A stretch of 64,000 bases of DNA from Zonotrichia leucophrys gambelii (Eukaryota > Chordata > Aves > Passeriformes > Passerellidae): contig NC_088171.1 of NCBI RefSeq assembly GCF_028769735.1, positions 131,147,533-131,211,532 on the forward strand, read 5' to 3'. The notes under the pieces were generated by a model. The model was given only the letters and a program-made list of their open reading frames with translations, had not been told where the DNA came from and searched no databases. Below, piece after piece: positions 40,297 to 51,960 of the stretch (positions are counted from its first letter, which is position 1; each line of letters opens with the position of its first letter). The position numbers and the translations under genes were made by a program.

Positions 40297-43154
40297 AACT
40301 ATGACTAAATAAAGTCTTCATATACACAGATTTACAAATATAAAGTAGTAAATATGGCATGGCAATTTTAGGATGCATTAGTATCATCCACAGTAGTAGC
40401 TTCCAAATATATTTGGGAAAATGGCAACACCGAGCAATAGCATTTCTGCTCCCTACCCACATAGCAAAGCTGGCACCAGTTTTCACAGCATCCTTCCTTA
40501 AAGCACTTCTTAATCTGCAGAATGTATTTCCTTTCTCCCTTCTTATGGGGGCCTTTTTTGCCTTGACTCATTCTCTTCCTACTCCACCTCAAACCTTTCT
40601 CTCTTCAAGTCGCACAGCAAAACAAATGCAACTCTTCCTACTTGATATTTTGTGTCCAGGCAGAACTTCATTCCTGTATGCAAACCAACATTCCTCAAGT
40701 TTTAAAATATTTATAATAGTTATTTAATTTGTATTATGCAGCAAGATTCTGTATATCAGTCCCTTGGCTTTTCCACCAAAGGCCTTCCGAAACCTAAACA
40801 ATCTGAATTTGTAATCCTGTGTGCTGTAGCACCACACTGACTGCAGCAAACACATCACACATCATCTTCCATTCTGGAATCTAACCCAGCTCTTCCAAGA
40901 GCAGGATAAATACTTGACCAAAATTTCTCAAGCACTGCATTACAAAGATAACCATTTAAACAGTTCTTGCTGGGACACTGTGTTTTGTATACACTATCAT
41001 TATTCAAGCTCAGCATTTCAACCTTTGAGGAAGACAGGATGACAAAGCTGAGTGCCCATCAGCAACACAGAGTCCTGAGTATTGTAACATAGTACATATG
41101 GCATGGGATTAGAGCTAAACTAACATGCAAGGTAAGATATACACATAATACATATATTTTAATATAAACTCTCCTGTATTTTAAGATGTGCGGGGCATTG
41201 CTACAAGAAGAAAAATACTTTGTCCAGTAATGCTTAAACACAAGCCTACTCTACTGTGTGTAATTTTGTCAACTTCAACAGCTAAATTCAAGCATGGAGG
41301 TGTATCAGAGATATTCAGTTGTAAAAAAAATTACTTGATTAAAACTCTTTATGACAGTCTACTCTGGCCATTCCCCAAATATTTGTTTTGGGCTACAAAG
41401 ATTTGTGTGTGTTTGTACTTGCCTTTAAGAAAACACTAACTGCCCCCAGTTAAACTGCAATTAGATTAAATCATGCCCTACATGTAAATCAGGAACATCA
41501 CCACATTTAGTGGATTTCATTTTGTATATATAAGGATATTTCAGAAAATTAGTTTTAGCTTTGGTGTCCAAATAATATGACTTCACTGTACAGCTCCTTT
41601 TATTAGATTTTACACACATTAGGAATGGTTTCTAAATAATCAGTCTAGCTGTCTCAACTAATTTACCGTCCTAAAGATATAGTGAAGTTCAGAAGGAAAA
41701 AAAAAAAGATTAAAACAACAACTATCTTTTCTACTTAATATGCAGTGTATTAAGTCTTAACTTCCAGGCTTCTGGTTAAATGACAGATCTGCACATAAAA
41801 CAGAAGTGACTCAGTCACACAAGAATCCAACCCTATTATTGCTAAAAATCTGATTAACCTTCAAAGAGCCCCTGTGTCACAACATACAGTAAACTCTACA
41901 AAGCTGAATCTCTACTTTGTAGAAGTGATTGGAACTAAAGTGTTCTTGGAAAGTACTGCAATCAAACCTCCCTGTTTAAAGTAAATCTCAAAACCACTTA
42001 GTAGTTAATAACTAGTAGTAGTAAATGAGCTGGTATCATTTATAGCATGTATGACAGTGAAGGAGAAAATTAGTCTGAAAAGAAATTATTACTGATAAGA
42101 GAACTGTAGTAAAGGTAACAAGACATAGAAACTATATGAGCTTCAAAAGATAACCAAGTATTGAAATGACTACCGTTCTCAGATTAAATGTTGGATTTTA
42201 AGACTTAGAATTTCCATATTTAAGTCCTCCAGCGCCTTTTATTTCCTATTCCTGAGCTGTGACATTTCAGAAATAATACCACTCTTCATAATACTCTATT
42301 TTGAAAATAAGGATATAAAATTACATATTTCAACCCACTTCTAGAGGTCTTAAGAGGAAAAATTGTAACAGTAACTACTTCTAAACAAAATCAGGTATCA
42401 CTGAAATATCATTTACCCTTGCATAAAGAAGATGTTGTATCTGCTTTTTGATAGTTCAAAGATCAGCAAAGAATCTCTGCAATACCCCTGTAGGAAAGCT
42501 TAAATGGCATCTGAGTTGATGTGAAGAGAGAAGCTCTCTTTTTTCTACACTTATCAAAGGAAGACTTCTCATACATATATAGTAGATAATTTTTATAATC
42601 TAGAGTATATATTTTTATATTTTTCACTTCAGGGATATAAAGGATTCCACATTATTACAGATCTAGCAATGTCCCCACATGTTCTATCTCTGAAATTCCT
42701 TTTTTCAGATATCATAACTAATCTCAGCTAAAATAAACACTAATATCCAGTACTACTTCTTTTGCTGAAGCATTTACAAAGCCTGCTTGTACGCAGTGAT
42801 ACTAGGCATTACTAGCAAGCTTCCCTTTTCAAAACTGTAAAAACAGTAGATTTTTCTCCAAAACAAATTACAAATATTGTTTCCTCTCAAGAACACTAGA
42901 TGATCCCTAATAAGTCAGAACCTTGCCTCACTAGCACTGCTTTAGAGCATTGTGATGACCTGAAATGTCCTGAAAGCCATCCTGAGTAGCTACCCCTCAA
43001 CTGCCCTCAAGAAAATAGACTTTACAAATCCCCCAAGAAGAATGCTGATGGAAGCAAGTCAAAACAACCCTTACATGGCTGTAGGAACAGCAGAGCACTG
43101 TAAGAGAGGAGGCTTAAAAACTAACACTTATGTCCCTGTGCAGACAGCAGGCCT

Positions 43155-43375
43155 GGGAGAAAACTTGAGGTTGGAAGGGACTTCTGACTGTGCATTGATT
43201 TCCATATCCTGCTCACAGCAGGATCAACTTGTATCTGATCACTTAAGAGTTTTGTCCAGTCAAGTACTGAAATTTCTCACATTAAAAATGTTATAACTTC
43301 TCTGGAAAACTGTTTCAGTGTTTACCCTTAGAAAAATGTTTTTTCTAATACCCATTATCACACAAACCTTTTTAA
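43155..43375 (-). mobile_element. CR1 LINE 3'-end fragment
   Basis: AACTTGAGGTTGGAAGGGAC at about 43162 is the typical start of a minus-strand CR1 3' UTR. The following words (ACTTAAGAGTTTTGTCCAGT, GTGTTTACCCTTAGAAAAAT) match the same 3' region in degraded form. It is short and old. Confidence 0.7.
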
Positions 43376-44124
43376 AAAATGTGCCCTGCTGGGCTATCAC
43401 TGCAGCATGCAAAAGTCAAACTGGATTTTAAACACTGTCAGCTGACAAGCCTGCCTTGTGAGCCACACCTCCAGATGCTTTTATTATTCATCACCACCAA
43501 CTGAACACAATGAAATTTTTGCATCTTACCACCCCGTGGTACATACTACAAGGAGTACTGATAATGTAATCCATTCTCCCAGAAATGTCCCACTTCTACA
43601 GTTACAATGACCTATCAGAACTAGCAATGCCATTTGTCCTTGTTTTTTTATAGTGGATAGTGGCTCCAGGTCTTTCTGCTGTGATAACTAAGATTTCTTT
43701 CTCTCACAGTTCACAGGCCTGTGCTGACAGCCTGTGACAGAGGCTTTTCTGATCTTTCCCTCTTACTCCACAAATCCTCCCATAGGTTAGGCTCTTGCCA
43801 TTGCCTCCATGCCCAAGGGACTTCATTGTCTAGTATGCTAAGACACTCAATAAGTCTTTTATTTGATTACTATAACTCTTTTTTACTTTTATGGCTTATC
43901 CTACATTCCTGGCACCTGCACAAGGTTTCTCAGAATTTTGCCAAGATTATCCTCTTATTAGTTACAGGGTTTTTTCTAAGATTCTCATTATTCATTACTG
44001 ATTTTTTTTAATCTGCATGTAACATTTTCTCTTTCCCATACACGTTGCTTCCAAAGTGTACAACAGATGTCTCAATGCAGCACTAACTTCAGGCATTCCC
44101 AGAACCTGCAGGAACGCACCATGG

Positions 44125-44700
44125 AATAAATCCAGAGGGAGATGCTCTGCTAGACCTGGTAATTACAAACAAGGAAGAACTGATTGAGAATGCAGTGAAG
44201 GTCTGCAGTAAACATAAGATGGTGGGGCTCAGGATCCTGAGAAGAAGGAGTAAGGCAAATGGCAGGATGTGAGCTCTGGTCTACGGGAAAGTAGTGTTTA
44301 GCCTGTTCAAGGACCCATTTGTACGAATCCTATGGGAGACAGAGCGAAAAAAGAGTCCAGTAGAGCTGGCTGTGTTTCAAGCATCATGCTGGGGACCAGC
44401 TGGAAAGCAGCTTGGCAGAGGAAGGAGCTCAGGGTCCTGGTGGACAGCTAATTGACCATGAGCCAGCAGTGTGCCTGTGCCATAAACAAGGCCAATGGCA
44501 CCCAAGCTGCATCAGGCAGAGTCCTGCCGGCAGGTTAAGGAGGGTGATCCTTCTCTGTCACTCAGCACTGGAGAGACACAGCTTACACATTTTTGGGACA
44601 CATCTGTGTGCTGTGTCCAACTTGGAGCTCCCCAGAACAAGAACAACATGACTACACTGGACCACAGGTGTGATGGAGGTGTCACCGAAACTGCAGGAAA
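44125..44700 (+). mobile_element. CR1 LINE, internally deleted, left part of a split copy
   Basis: 44125-44400 resembles CR1 ORF2 between the endonuclease and RT domains (GACCTGGTAATTACAAACAA, GATCCTGAGAAGAAGGAGTA). At about 44400 it jumps to the region shortly before the ORF2 C-terminus (GGGTCCTGGTGGACAGCTAA, ATGAGCCAGCAGTGTGCC) and runs to GGAGCTCCCCAGAACAAGAA. The CR1 resumes at about 45265, after a probable LTR insertion. Confidence 0.75.
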
Positions 44701-44730
44701 AACAAAAACTCTCCATCAATATCTTTTCAG

Positions 44731-45214
44731 TGTTAGAGAATAAAGGCATTACTTTATTCTCACCAGGATGTTGTTCTGACCAGGATGCACAATAGAAATA
44801 ATTTCATCCACGCATGTCCGGGTTGTGCAGTGAAAATAATTCCATCACACATGGTTCTTTACTAGATTTTTCACACATTTACACAAACAAACCCAAAGCA
44901 ATTCTTTGGTTCAATGTTCATAGGTCCCAAATTACACAGTTCTTAATATTTGGGTTCCTATTGATCACTTCACCTTTGATGATAATTTGGTCCTCATTCT
45001 TTGCCTCTTTTATTAATTTTTTTCCCAGACCAAGTGGGTCCAACACACCAGGAGATAATGTTCAAGGGAAATCTTTGTTAATGGTTATTTGTTTCTTCTG
45101 CATCTTCTGGCAACTCCCAGTCCATTGAGGTGTTTGGCTCACCAGGCCTCACCCAGGGAAGAGAGTCTTTTGAATAGAAACTTCAATACCCTTCTCCCTG
45201 TGCAAAGAAGAACA
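44731..45214 (-). mobile_element. Probable solo LTR inserted in a CR1
   Basis: This 484-bp block interrupts the CR1. It has TG...CA type ends with short inverted termini (TGTT at one end, AACA at the other). Read on the minus strand it has an AATAAAG signal (44758-44752) about 25 bases before its end, as expected for the R region of an LTR. Words such as TTTGTTTCTTCTGCATCTT and CAGTCCATTGAGGTGT resemble an avian ERV LTR I remember. I see no clear target-site duplication and no PBS or retroviral genes, so the exact limits are uncertain. Non-coding. Confidence 0.5.
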
Positions 45215-45264
45215 AACCCCTGACTAAAGTTAGTTTAAAAAAATAAATAAAAATTGGATAATTT

Positions 45265-45635
45265 CCAGCAAAGGCAACAGAGAGCTGGAATTGGAGAAGA
45301 AAAGGCTTCAGGATCTCATCAAAGTGTACAAATTCTTGGTGGCAGATGTAAACAAGGGCGTGACAGACTCTTGTCAGCAGTGCCCACTTACAGAACAGGA
45401 GGCACCACGCAGAAACTGAAATAGAAGAAATTCCACTTTAAAAAAAAAGCTTTTTTGCTACAAGGGCTGTAGAACATTGAAACTTCTGTCCAGAGAGTCT
45501 GTGGGGTCTCTGTCCTTGAAGATATTCAAGACCCAAGCCTACACAACCAGCTCTAGTTGACATGGCTTTAAGCACGGGGTCAGGATATGTGATCTCCTGA
45601 GGTCACCTTTTGTAATTATGACACTGATTCCAGAC
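45265..45635 (+). mobile_element. CR1 LINE, right part of the split copy (3' end)
   Basis: It resumes with AGAGCTGGAATTGGAGAAGA and ATCTCATCAAAGTGTACAAA. It continues through the 3' UTR-like words AGAGAGTCTGTGGGGTCTCT and GATATTCAAGACCCAAGCCT to GTGATCTCCTGAGGTCACCT. The terminal microsatellite is degraded. Same orientation as the 44125-44700 part and consistent with one original insertion. Confidence 0.75.
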
Positions 45636-46959
45636 AGACTAATTCACATTTTCTTCTGGATCTATATATAATCCCCATTTCTTTTGCTCAGAAAATTTTG
45701 TTACAGATACAAAAAGCAGAATACAACTTGGAAATCAGTTCTATCAAAGCCCAGTATGTCCTTCAAGATCCAGATGGATACAGTAAAACTGTAATCTTCA
45801 ATACAGTATTTCACTACCACAAGATAAAAGACCTCTTTTCTACTTAGGATAGTCAAAATCATGGTAAAAATTAAAATTGGTGTGAAATCCATTTTATTAA
45901 ATATTTGCAATTCATTTCTAAAAGTTTTATGAACTGATGAATGAATCCACAGAAACAGAACATTACTTGGCTTGCAACATGCAAGAAAATATCTTACACT
46001 GACCATAAAAATAATTACTTTATATAGTGTATGAAACATGTCTTCAAGATATCGACATAACTTTCAAACTACAAGTCTTCTTTCACCAATGGTAGACCTT
46101 TCAGTTTCTTTTTGTTCCTGATCATTAAAACAGCACTTCTACTGAGGCTTAATTGTGTACTTAAAAATAATTCTTTCTCATTTCTACATTCATATTAGTT
46201 CATTATATTGTATTGATGTCTTTGTCAGTAAAATGGGACTAAGCAACTCTTTATTATGTAGGAATAGAGTGAAGATTAACATTTATTCTTCTATTTATGA
46301 CAGCTTCCATGGAAAATACTAACAAATAGAGACTTGAAACCCCTGTCTTATTTAGAAATTATTGGAACTGTATGCATTCACACAAGCAAGAAATCAGTCC
46401 ACAATTTCTAGTACCTACGAAAGTCACATTCACAAAGACACAGCAAAGTACTTGCAACTAACACTGGCAGATTTCTCTACTCAATTCTACTCATGTATCT
46501 CAAAAAACCAGAGTTTTGGTACAAAGCAATAGCACACCCTACATGTTTATCTGACCCTAATTTCTTTGTTTATATACTCTTGTGAAACTTAAAGTATGTT
46601 TGACACAAGTTTTCACCAAGATAGAGAAGAGGCTGATTTTCAAACTCAAACAATGTCTGCAAAAGACCAGATGAGACAACTGTTGTCAGGATGATTTCCA
46701 GGATGGAATTTCTGCTCTAAGTTAAAAGAGTTTTGCTTTATTGGAAGCAGTAACCCAGAGGTTCTGGAACGCATTTAGAGCGCAGGGGACTTTGGTAAAC
46801 CTGGTGCAAAGTACACATGTGGCAAAGCAGGAAAAAAGAGTGACAATATGCACTCCAAGATGTTTGGCCTACTCCAAGGCTGAAAGACAGTTCAAGTGCG
46901 TGAGTTGCCTGGGCTCTGTATGTCTGCTGCCTGTTACCATCTTTTAAAGCATGCACAGA

Positions 46960-47420
46960 TGTGTCCAGAGAAGGGCAACAGAGCTGCTGAAGGGTCTGGA
47001 GCACAAGTCTTATGAGGAGCAGCTGGGGGAACCAGGGTAGTTCAGCCTGGAGAAAAGGCAGCTTGGGGGGAACATTATGGCTCTCTACAACTACCCAAAA
47101 GGAAGTTGTAGCCAGGTGAAGGTTGGCCTCCTCTCCCAAGCAGTAGTAATAAGACAAGAAAAACAGCCTCACCTCGTGCCAGGGGAGATTCAGATTGGAC
47201 AGTAAGAAAATTTTATTCACCAAAAGGGTTGTCAAGGACTGAAACAGACTGCCCAGGGAACTGGTGGAATCAGCATGCATGAAGGTATTTAAAGGGATGT
47301 AGATGTGATGCCTAGGGACATGGTTCAGTGGTGGACTTGGCAGTACCAAGTTAACAGTTGGACTCCAAGATCTCAAAAGTTTTTCCAACCTAAATGATTC
47401 TATGACTTGATAATTCTATG
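46960..47420 (+). mobile_element. CR1 LINE, 5'-truncated
   Basis: It starts near GATGTGTCCAGAGAAGGGCA and contains GGAGCACAAGTCTTATGAGG and TTCAGCCTGGAGAAAAGGCA. It ends with the tail CCTAAATGATTCTATGACTT and TAATTCTATG at 47420, an intact-looking CR1 terminal repeat. The 216-codon open frame on the opposite strand (46738-47388) is antisense CR1 in its lower part and is not a gene. Confidence 0.9.
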
Positions 47421-50400
47421 CCAGACACAAACCAATGCTTTCCCAACTCAGAATAGAAAGCAGATGGATAACTCAGAGACTTGCAGAAATGTGAAAAACA
47501 AGTCAATTGCATTAAGAGAAAGGGAGGAGATACAAAGGTTTCTTGTCCTGCTCTTTTCCAAAATCACAGTGTGATTACCACAGATGGAGGACCATAAAAT
47601 GGAAGTTATCTCACTTGGAATTCCTTCAGCATATGTGAAACATTTGAGTATGCATTAGAAGGAATATGTGGAGTGATTACAGCATTTCCCCAAAAAGTGG
47701 GAAAGCTCTCCTCAAGGTCACACTCTGGAATCAAACTGAGCTGTGCTTTGTACATGGAATCCACCTCCATCCTATCGTGTGCCTAAGGAATGGCTGCAGG
47801 CTGGTGTCATCTCTGCATTTTCAGAGGCACAAATTTCTTCATGTTCTCCATAGCATGAGAAACCTTTTGAGCTTGTGATTTTTTTCCCCCATGTCCAGCT
47901 ACAGAGAGGAAATGAAAGAAAGAACATCTGAAACACCAGCTAGATCCAGGTTATACAGATAGGTTTGTGTGATGTGGGTTTCTGTCTACTTGGACTTAAC
48001 ATCAAATTTATGTCCCTAGGCCACATAAAATCTGTCAGTACTAACTAATACTCCTGTCACTTCACCTTAGACTTAAATCCCTGACCTTCACATGAAAGGT
48101 TGTGTCTCATTGCCAATGTCACCTCCCTCTAGTTTCTCTTCCTATGGCTGCAAGCTGAAATAACTTATTTACCTAACTATCCCTGCACTCCCCAGTGTTA
48201 CACATGACAGAGGAATGTGTGCTTACAGAAAATATGACACCTACATAGCACTGGCTAACCAGATGGCAAGCACCACAAACTACTATTAGACACGAGTCTC
48301 TCCTCTAAGATAAATATCAAAAGACCCTACATTCAGTCAGCCTCCCCAACCCTGACATTGAATGCAACAAAATAGATTTTTAATGAAACTTTGTGTCATA
48401 CTAAAATTATTACTGCTGTTCTATTTGTACTTCATATCTCCTTGTGTTGGAATGAATTTAATTTTTCCTTCAGGCACTGTTCTCAGAGGCTTCTATTCTA
48501 ATTTTATTAGGTTTTGTGTCTCTAACTTTCAAAATTAAACACAATGGTTATCACAGTAGTACACAAAACTGATTATATGTCCTGAATTAATAAGCTTGAA
48601 AGGCATGTTTAGTTAAGATTTTATCAGGGCTGTACCTGCTTAAATATTTTAATAGGTGAATGTTAAAAGAAACTTATTCTATCTGTTAAATAAACTTCTG
48701 ACAAGATTGCACAGAGAGAAACAGAGACATGAAGAACAAGTTTCACCTAATGCATCCACTCCAGTTCTTGTTATCCGACATAACTGCATGAAAAATTAGT
48801 ATTTTTAATTATTTGAGTGCATTCAGCAATGTTTATTCCCACATATTAATGGTAATAAAACAGCAATTTCAGAATAACTGATAGGAATCTGTAGCTATTT
48901 TTCAACTTTTCTCCTCCCACTAATGTCTTACACACTTCACTATTCCCTTTCCAAGCCATTCTTGGAAGCTTCATACCTGTTGAAACAAAAACATATGCTT
49001 GAATGTTGGCCAGCATTTCTTATGTCCATCATGCTCTTCTCAAGACACTGAAGTCTTCAGGCAGACATTTTTTAACCACGCAAGACAGGGACAGACCAAA
49101 GGGAATGTGAATCACCAATTTGTTCAAAGGTGAGGACATTTGAATTATGGCTTTTAAAAATTGTTGATTCCAAGGTAAGGTCAGAACAGCAATGAAAGTT
49201 AAGCATTTATTTAACTGATCTTCAAGAATAAGTAGAAGTGTTCACCTGGATTTTGCAAATTCTACAAATGAAACAAAATGCAAATTAACTAGTTCTATTA
49301 CTAGGAATGAAAAAAGACAAAATGACTCTGCTAGCAGATGCTACTCCTGCCATAGTGAAATATGTGTCAAATATCCTTTTGGAAAAAGCTACTCCAAAAA
49401 ACGGGTCCTCTGCAATGCCCATATCCCTAAAACACATAAGTTGCATGATCATTTTCTGAAACTACCTGCATTCACAAACTCAGACTGGAGTTGCAGATCT
49501 TGCTCAAGTAATTCACTTTTACTCTTCCCAGCTGCAGGACATTCAATACAAATCTATCCTAATTACACCATTGTAATCGTAGCAGAGCTACACATAAGGA
49601 AGATAGACACAGAACTGAAATATTTCCAGGACTTTGCCTACAGACTTTGCAACTTAACAACCAACCTTACCCTTTCTATTCTACAACTGATTCAGTTATT
49701 CTACATGGTCCAAGAAACATGCTTTTTAAAAAAAGCTAACTAATATTTAATTTCTTTATAAATATACAAGGAAAGAAGTTAGTAGAGACAGTAAAGTCAA
49801 ATGAGGTAAAGAGAAAGCTGCAGATAAAAAGTTTCCAGGATTCTGTAGAAGGGGTTGACTCCAATTCAAGTATGTCATGAGAACATGACTTGTTGCCAGT
49901 ATGATTAAAACAGCATAGGTTTGAGGTGAAGAGATTGATAGAAACTGCTCCCTGGGAACAGATACTGGCTGGTGTTGTTGCAACATGTTCTTTGTTCTGT
50001 GCATATCACCAGTGAAAGTATAAATGAGTACACACATGAACATCTACAAAAAAAGTGTGCTAGATCACCATTGAGCAACAGCAGATTCTTGTACTAAGGA
50101 CACAATATCCTCAAATTGTCCCAAGGAAACACTGAGAAATAAAACCAGGATGGAAAACCAAGCTATAAATATGTTACAGAAAAACTTTTAAGTGTTTATG
50201 AGAGACCTGAGTTTCCTCTGGGAAGAACAACAAAGCACAATAAAAGCTCAAGGTACACTGAACAACAACTGTACTGGCAAAAGGTGGGTATTAAACACAT
50301 TAGACTTTTCATGTAATAACAAAAGTTGCACTAGAGAATCCCAAAGAGTTTCCATCACCAGGTTATCTTAGCAACTCCACACACCACCCTTACCATAGCT

Positions 50401-51864
50401 GCCTTTACAGCATCTGGAGACTTTCATTTGCTAGCCTCCAGGCTATCTTGATCATCAGTTGCACCTGTAGGTACACACTGGTTTCCAAAAGCCCAAGTAC
50501 CTGGTTGTAACTAAAATTTCCCTCCCATCTTCCCCATTCCCAATTTTTAAACTTCAGGGAGGAATCTGGAACCCAGCACAGCTGACATGTGTGAAGGGTC
50601 AGTCTTCTTCAGTGGATTACTTTGGCTACCAGGCAAATCAAAAGAGAGAGCATTTATCTCCTAAAGATACTCCTTTCCTCTCCCACTACCCATCTCAGGC
50701 TGAATCAGAGTAACTTTGTCTGAAAGACAGGAAAATTAATAATCAAACAAAGGACAGAAGGGAAAGGGCAACTTAAACTGGCAACCAGAGAGAGTAGAAA
50801 TGCAGAACTTGTATCACATTGCTGGAAAAATATTCCATCACTCAATTTCAGCCTTTTCTCCTGCCTCTCCAAAATTCAGCTTGAATCTCCTTTCAGTTTA
50901 TTCAAAGAGCCTATTTATTGACAACTTGACCACCATGAAAGATACAGAGAAGAAAACCAGAAAACACTTCATAAAGCACTGTTCATATTTAGAACTTCAT
51001 AACAGGCCATACATCCTCAGGTATGGCATATGTGCATTCTAACCAGAAAATGTAACATTTCAATTGTCCTCAAATGTCCCACAAGTTATTAAAATTTTAG
51101 TTTTCAGAATCTAAGCTCATGAAAGACTCAAATCAACAACAACTTATATATAAAATGAGATGCACATGTTTTTCAATATGAGAAAGTGCATGCAGGTAAA
51201 AAATCCAATAGAGTGTTACAAGATGAAAGTTCATTTCACATGACATTTGTAGCAAATTTCTTTTCTGAAGTAACATTTTGGAACCCGGAGTTATACAAAA
51301 ACCAGAGAACTACATTTTTCCAATACTTGAGGGGAAATATTGATTGTGGTATTATCTAGGCTGGTAATACCAAATGTGATAAAGTAAAATGAAGAACTCA
51401 GCCTCAATGATTCTGCATTTTGTTTTTGCAGTGGTTGCCTTCCCCCTAAATCCAGGACACTATACACAACTTTTCATAAAAACACAATTTACTAGATGTT
51501 AAATCGTATTTCTTGACTCCAGACTACTGCTATAAATTTTAAAGGCATTTTCTTCATGGCAATCAAACATAGCAAGAAAACTGTTTTTCCAAAGATCTCA
51601 ATAGAAGGGAAATAACTTAAGTGTATTACTATCACATCAGGATTATTTAACAGTGACCATGATGAAATTCTAGTGAACATATGCCTGTATTTTATTTAGA
51701 GATAGAAGCAGAAGACGTTTTCAACACAAATGTTTTTAATCCAGGCAACATATGATGGAAGAGTCATTTAAAGAAATTAACATGTGAGCCAATTCTCCCT
51801 TCCATGTACTCTGCAGGGTCTGGACTATATTGTGAGGAGTAGTGGTTATGTGCGGTTTTGCTGG

Positions 51865-51960
51865 TTTTTTTTTGTTTTTTTTTTTTTTTTTTTTTTTTTG
51901 TTGTTGTTGTTGTTGTTGTTGTTTTTTGGGTTTTTTTTTGGGGGGGGTTGTTTGTTTTGT
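51865..51960 (+). repeat. T-rich low-complexity tract with (TTG)n microsatellite
   Basis: Long T runs surround about eight TTG units (51900-51923), followed by a G run and more T. Open frames through here (poly-Phe/Cys or poly-Lys/Thr) are artefacts. Its length is probably polymorphic, and it is vulnerable to assembly error. Confidence 0.9.

Noticed and set aside
46738..47388. 216-codon open frame on the minus strand, the longest in the window
   Set aside because: Much of it is antisense to a plus-strand CR1 (46960-47420). The composition looks random, and there are no splice or homology signals.
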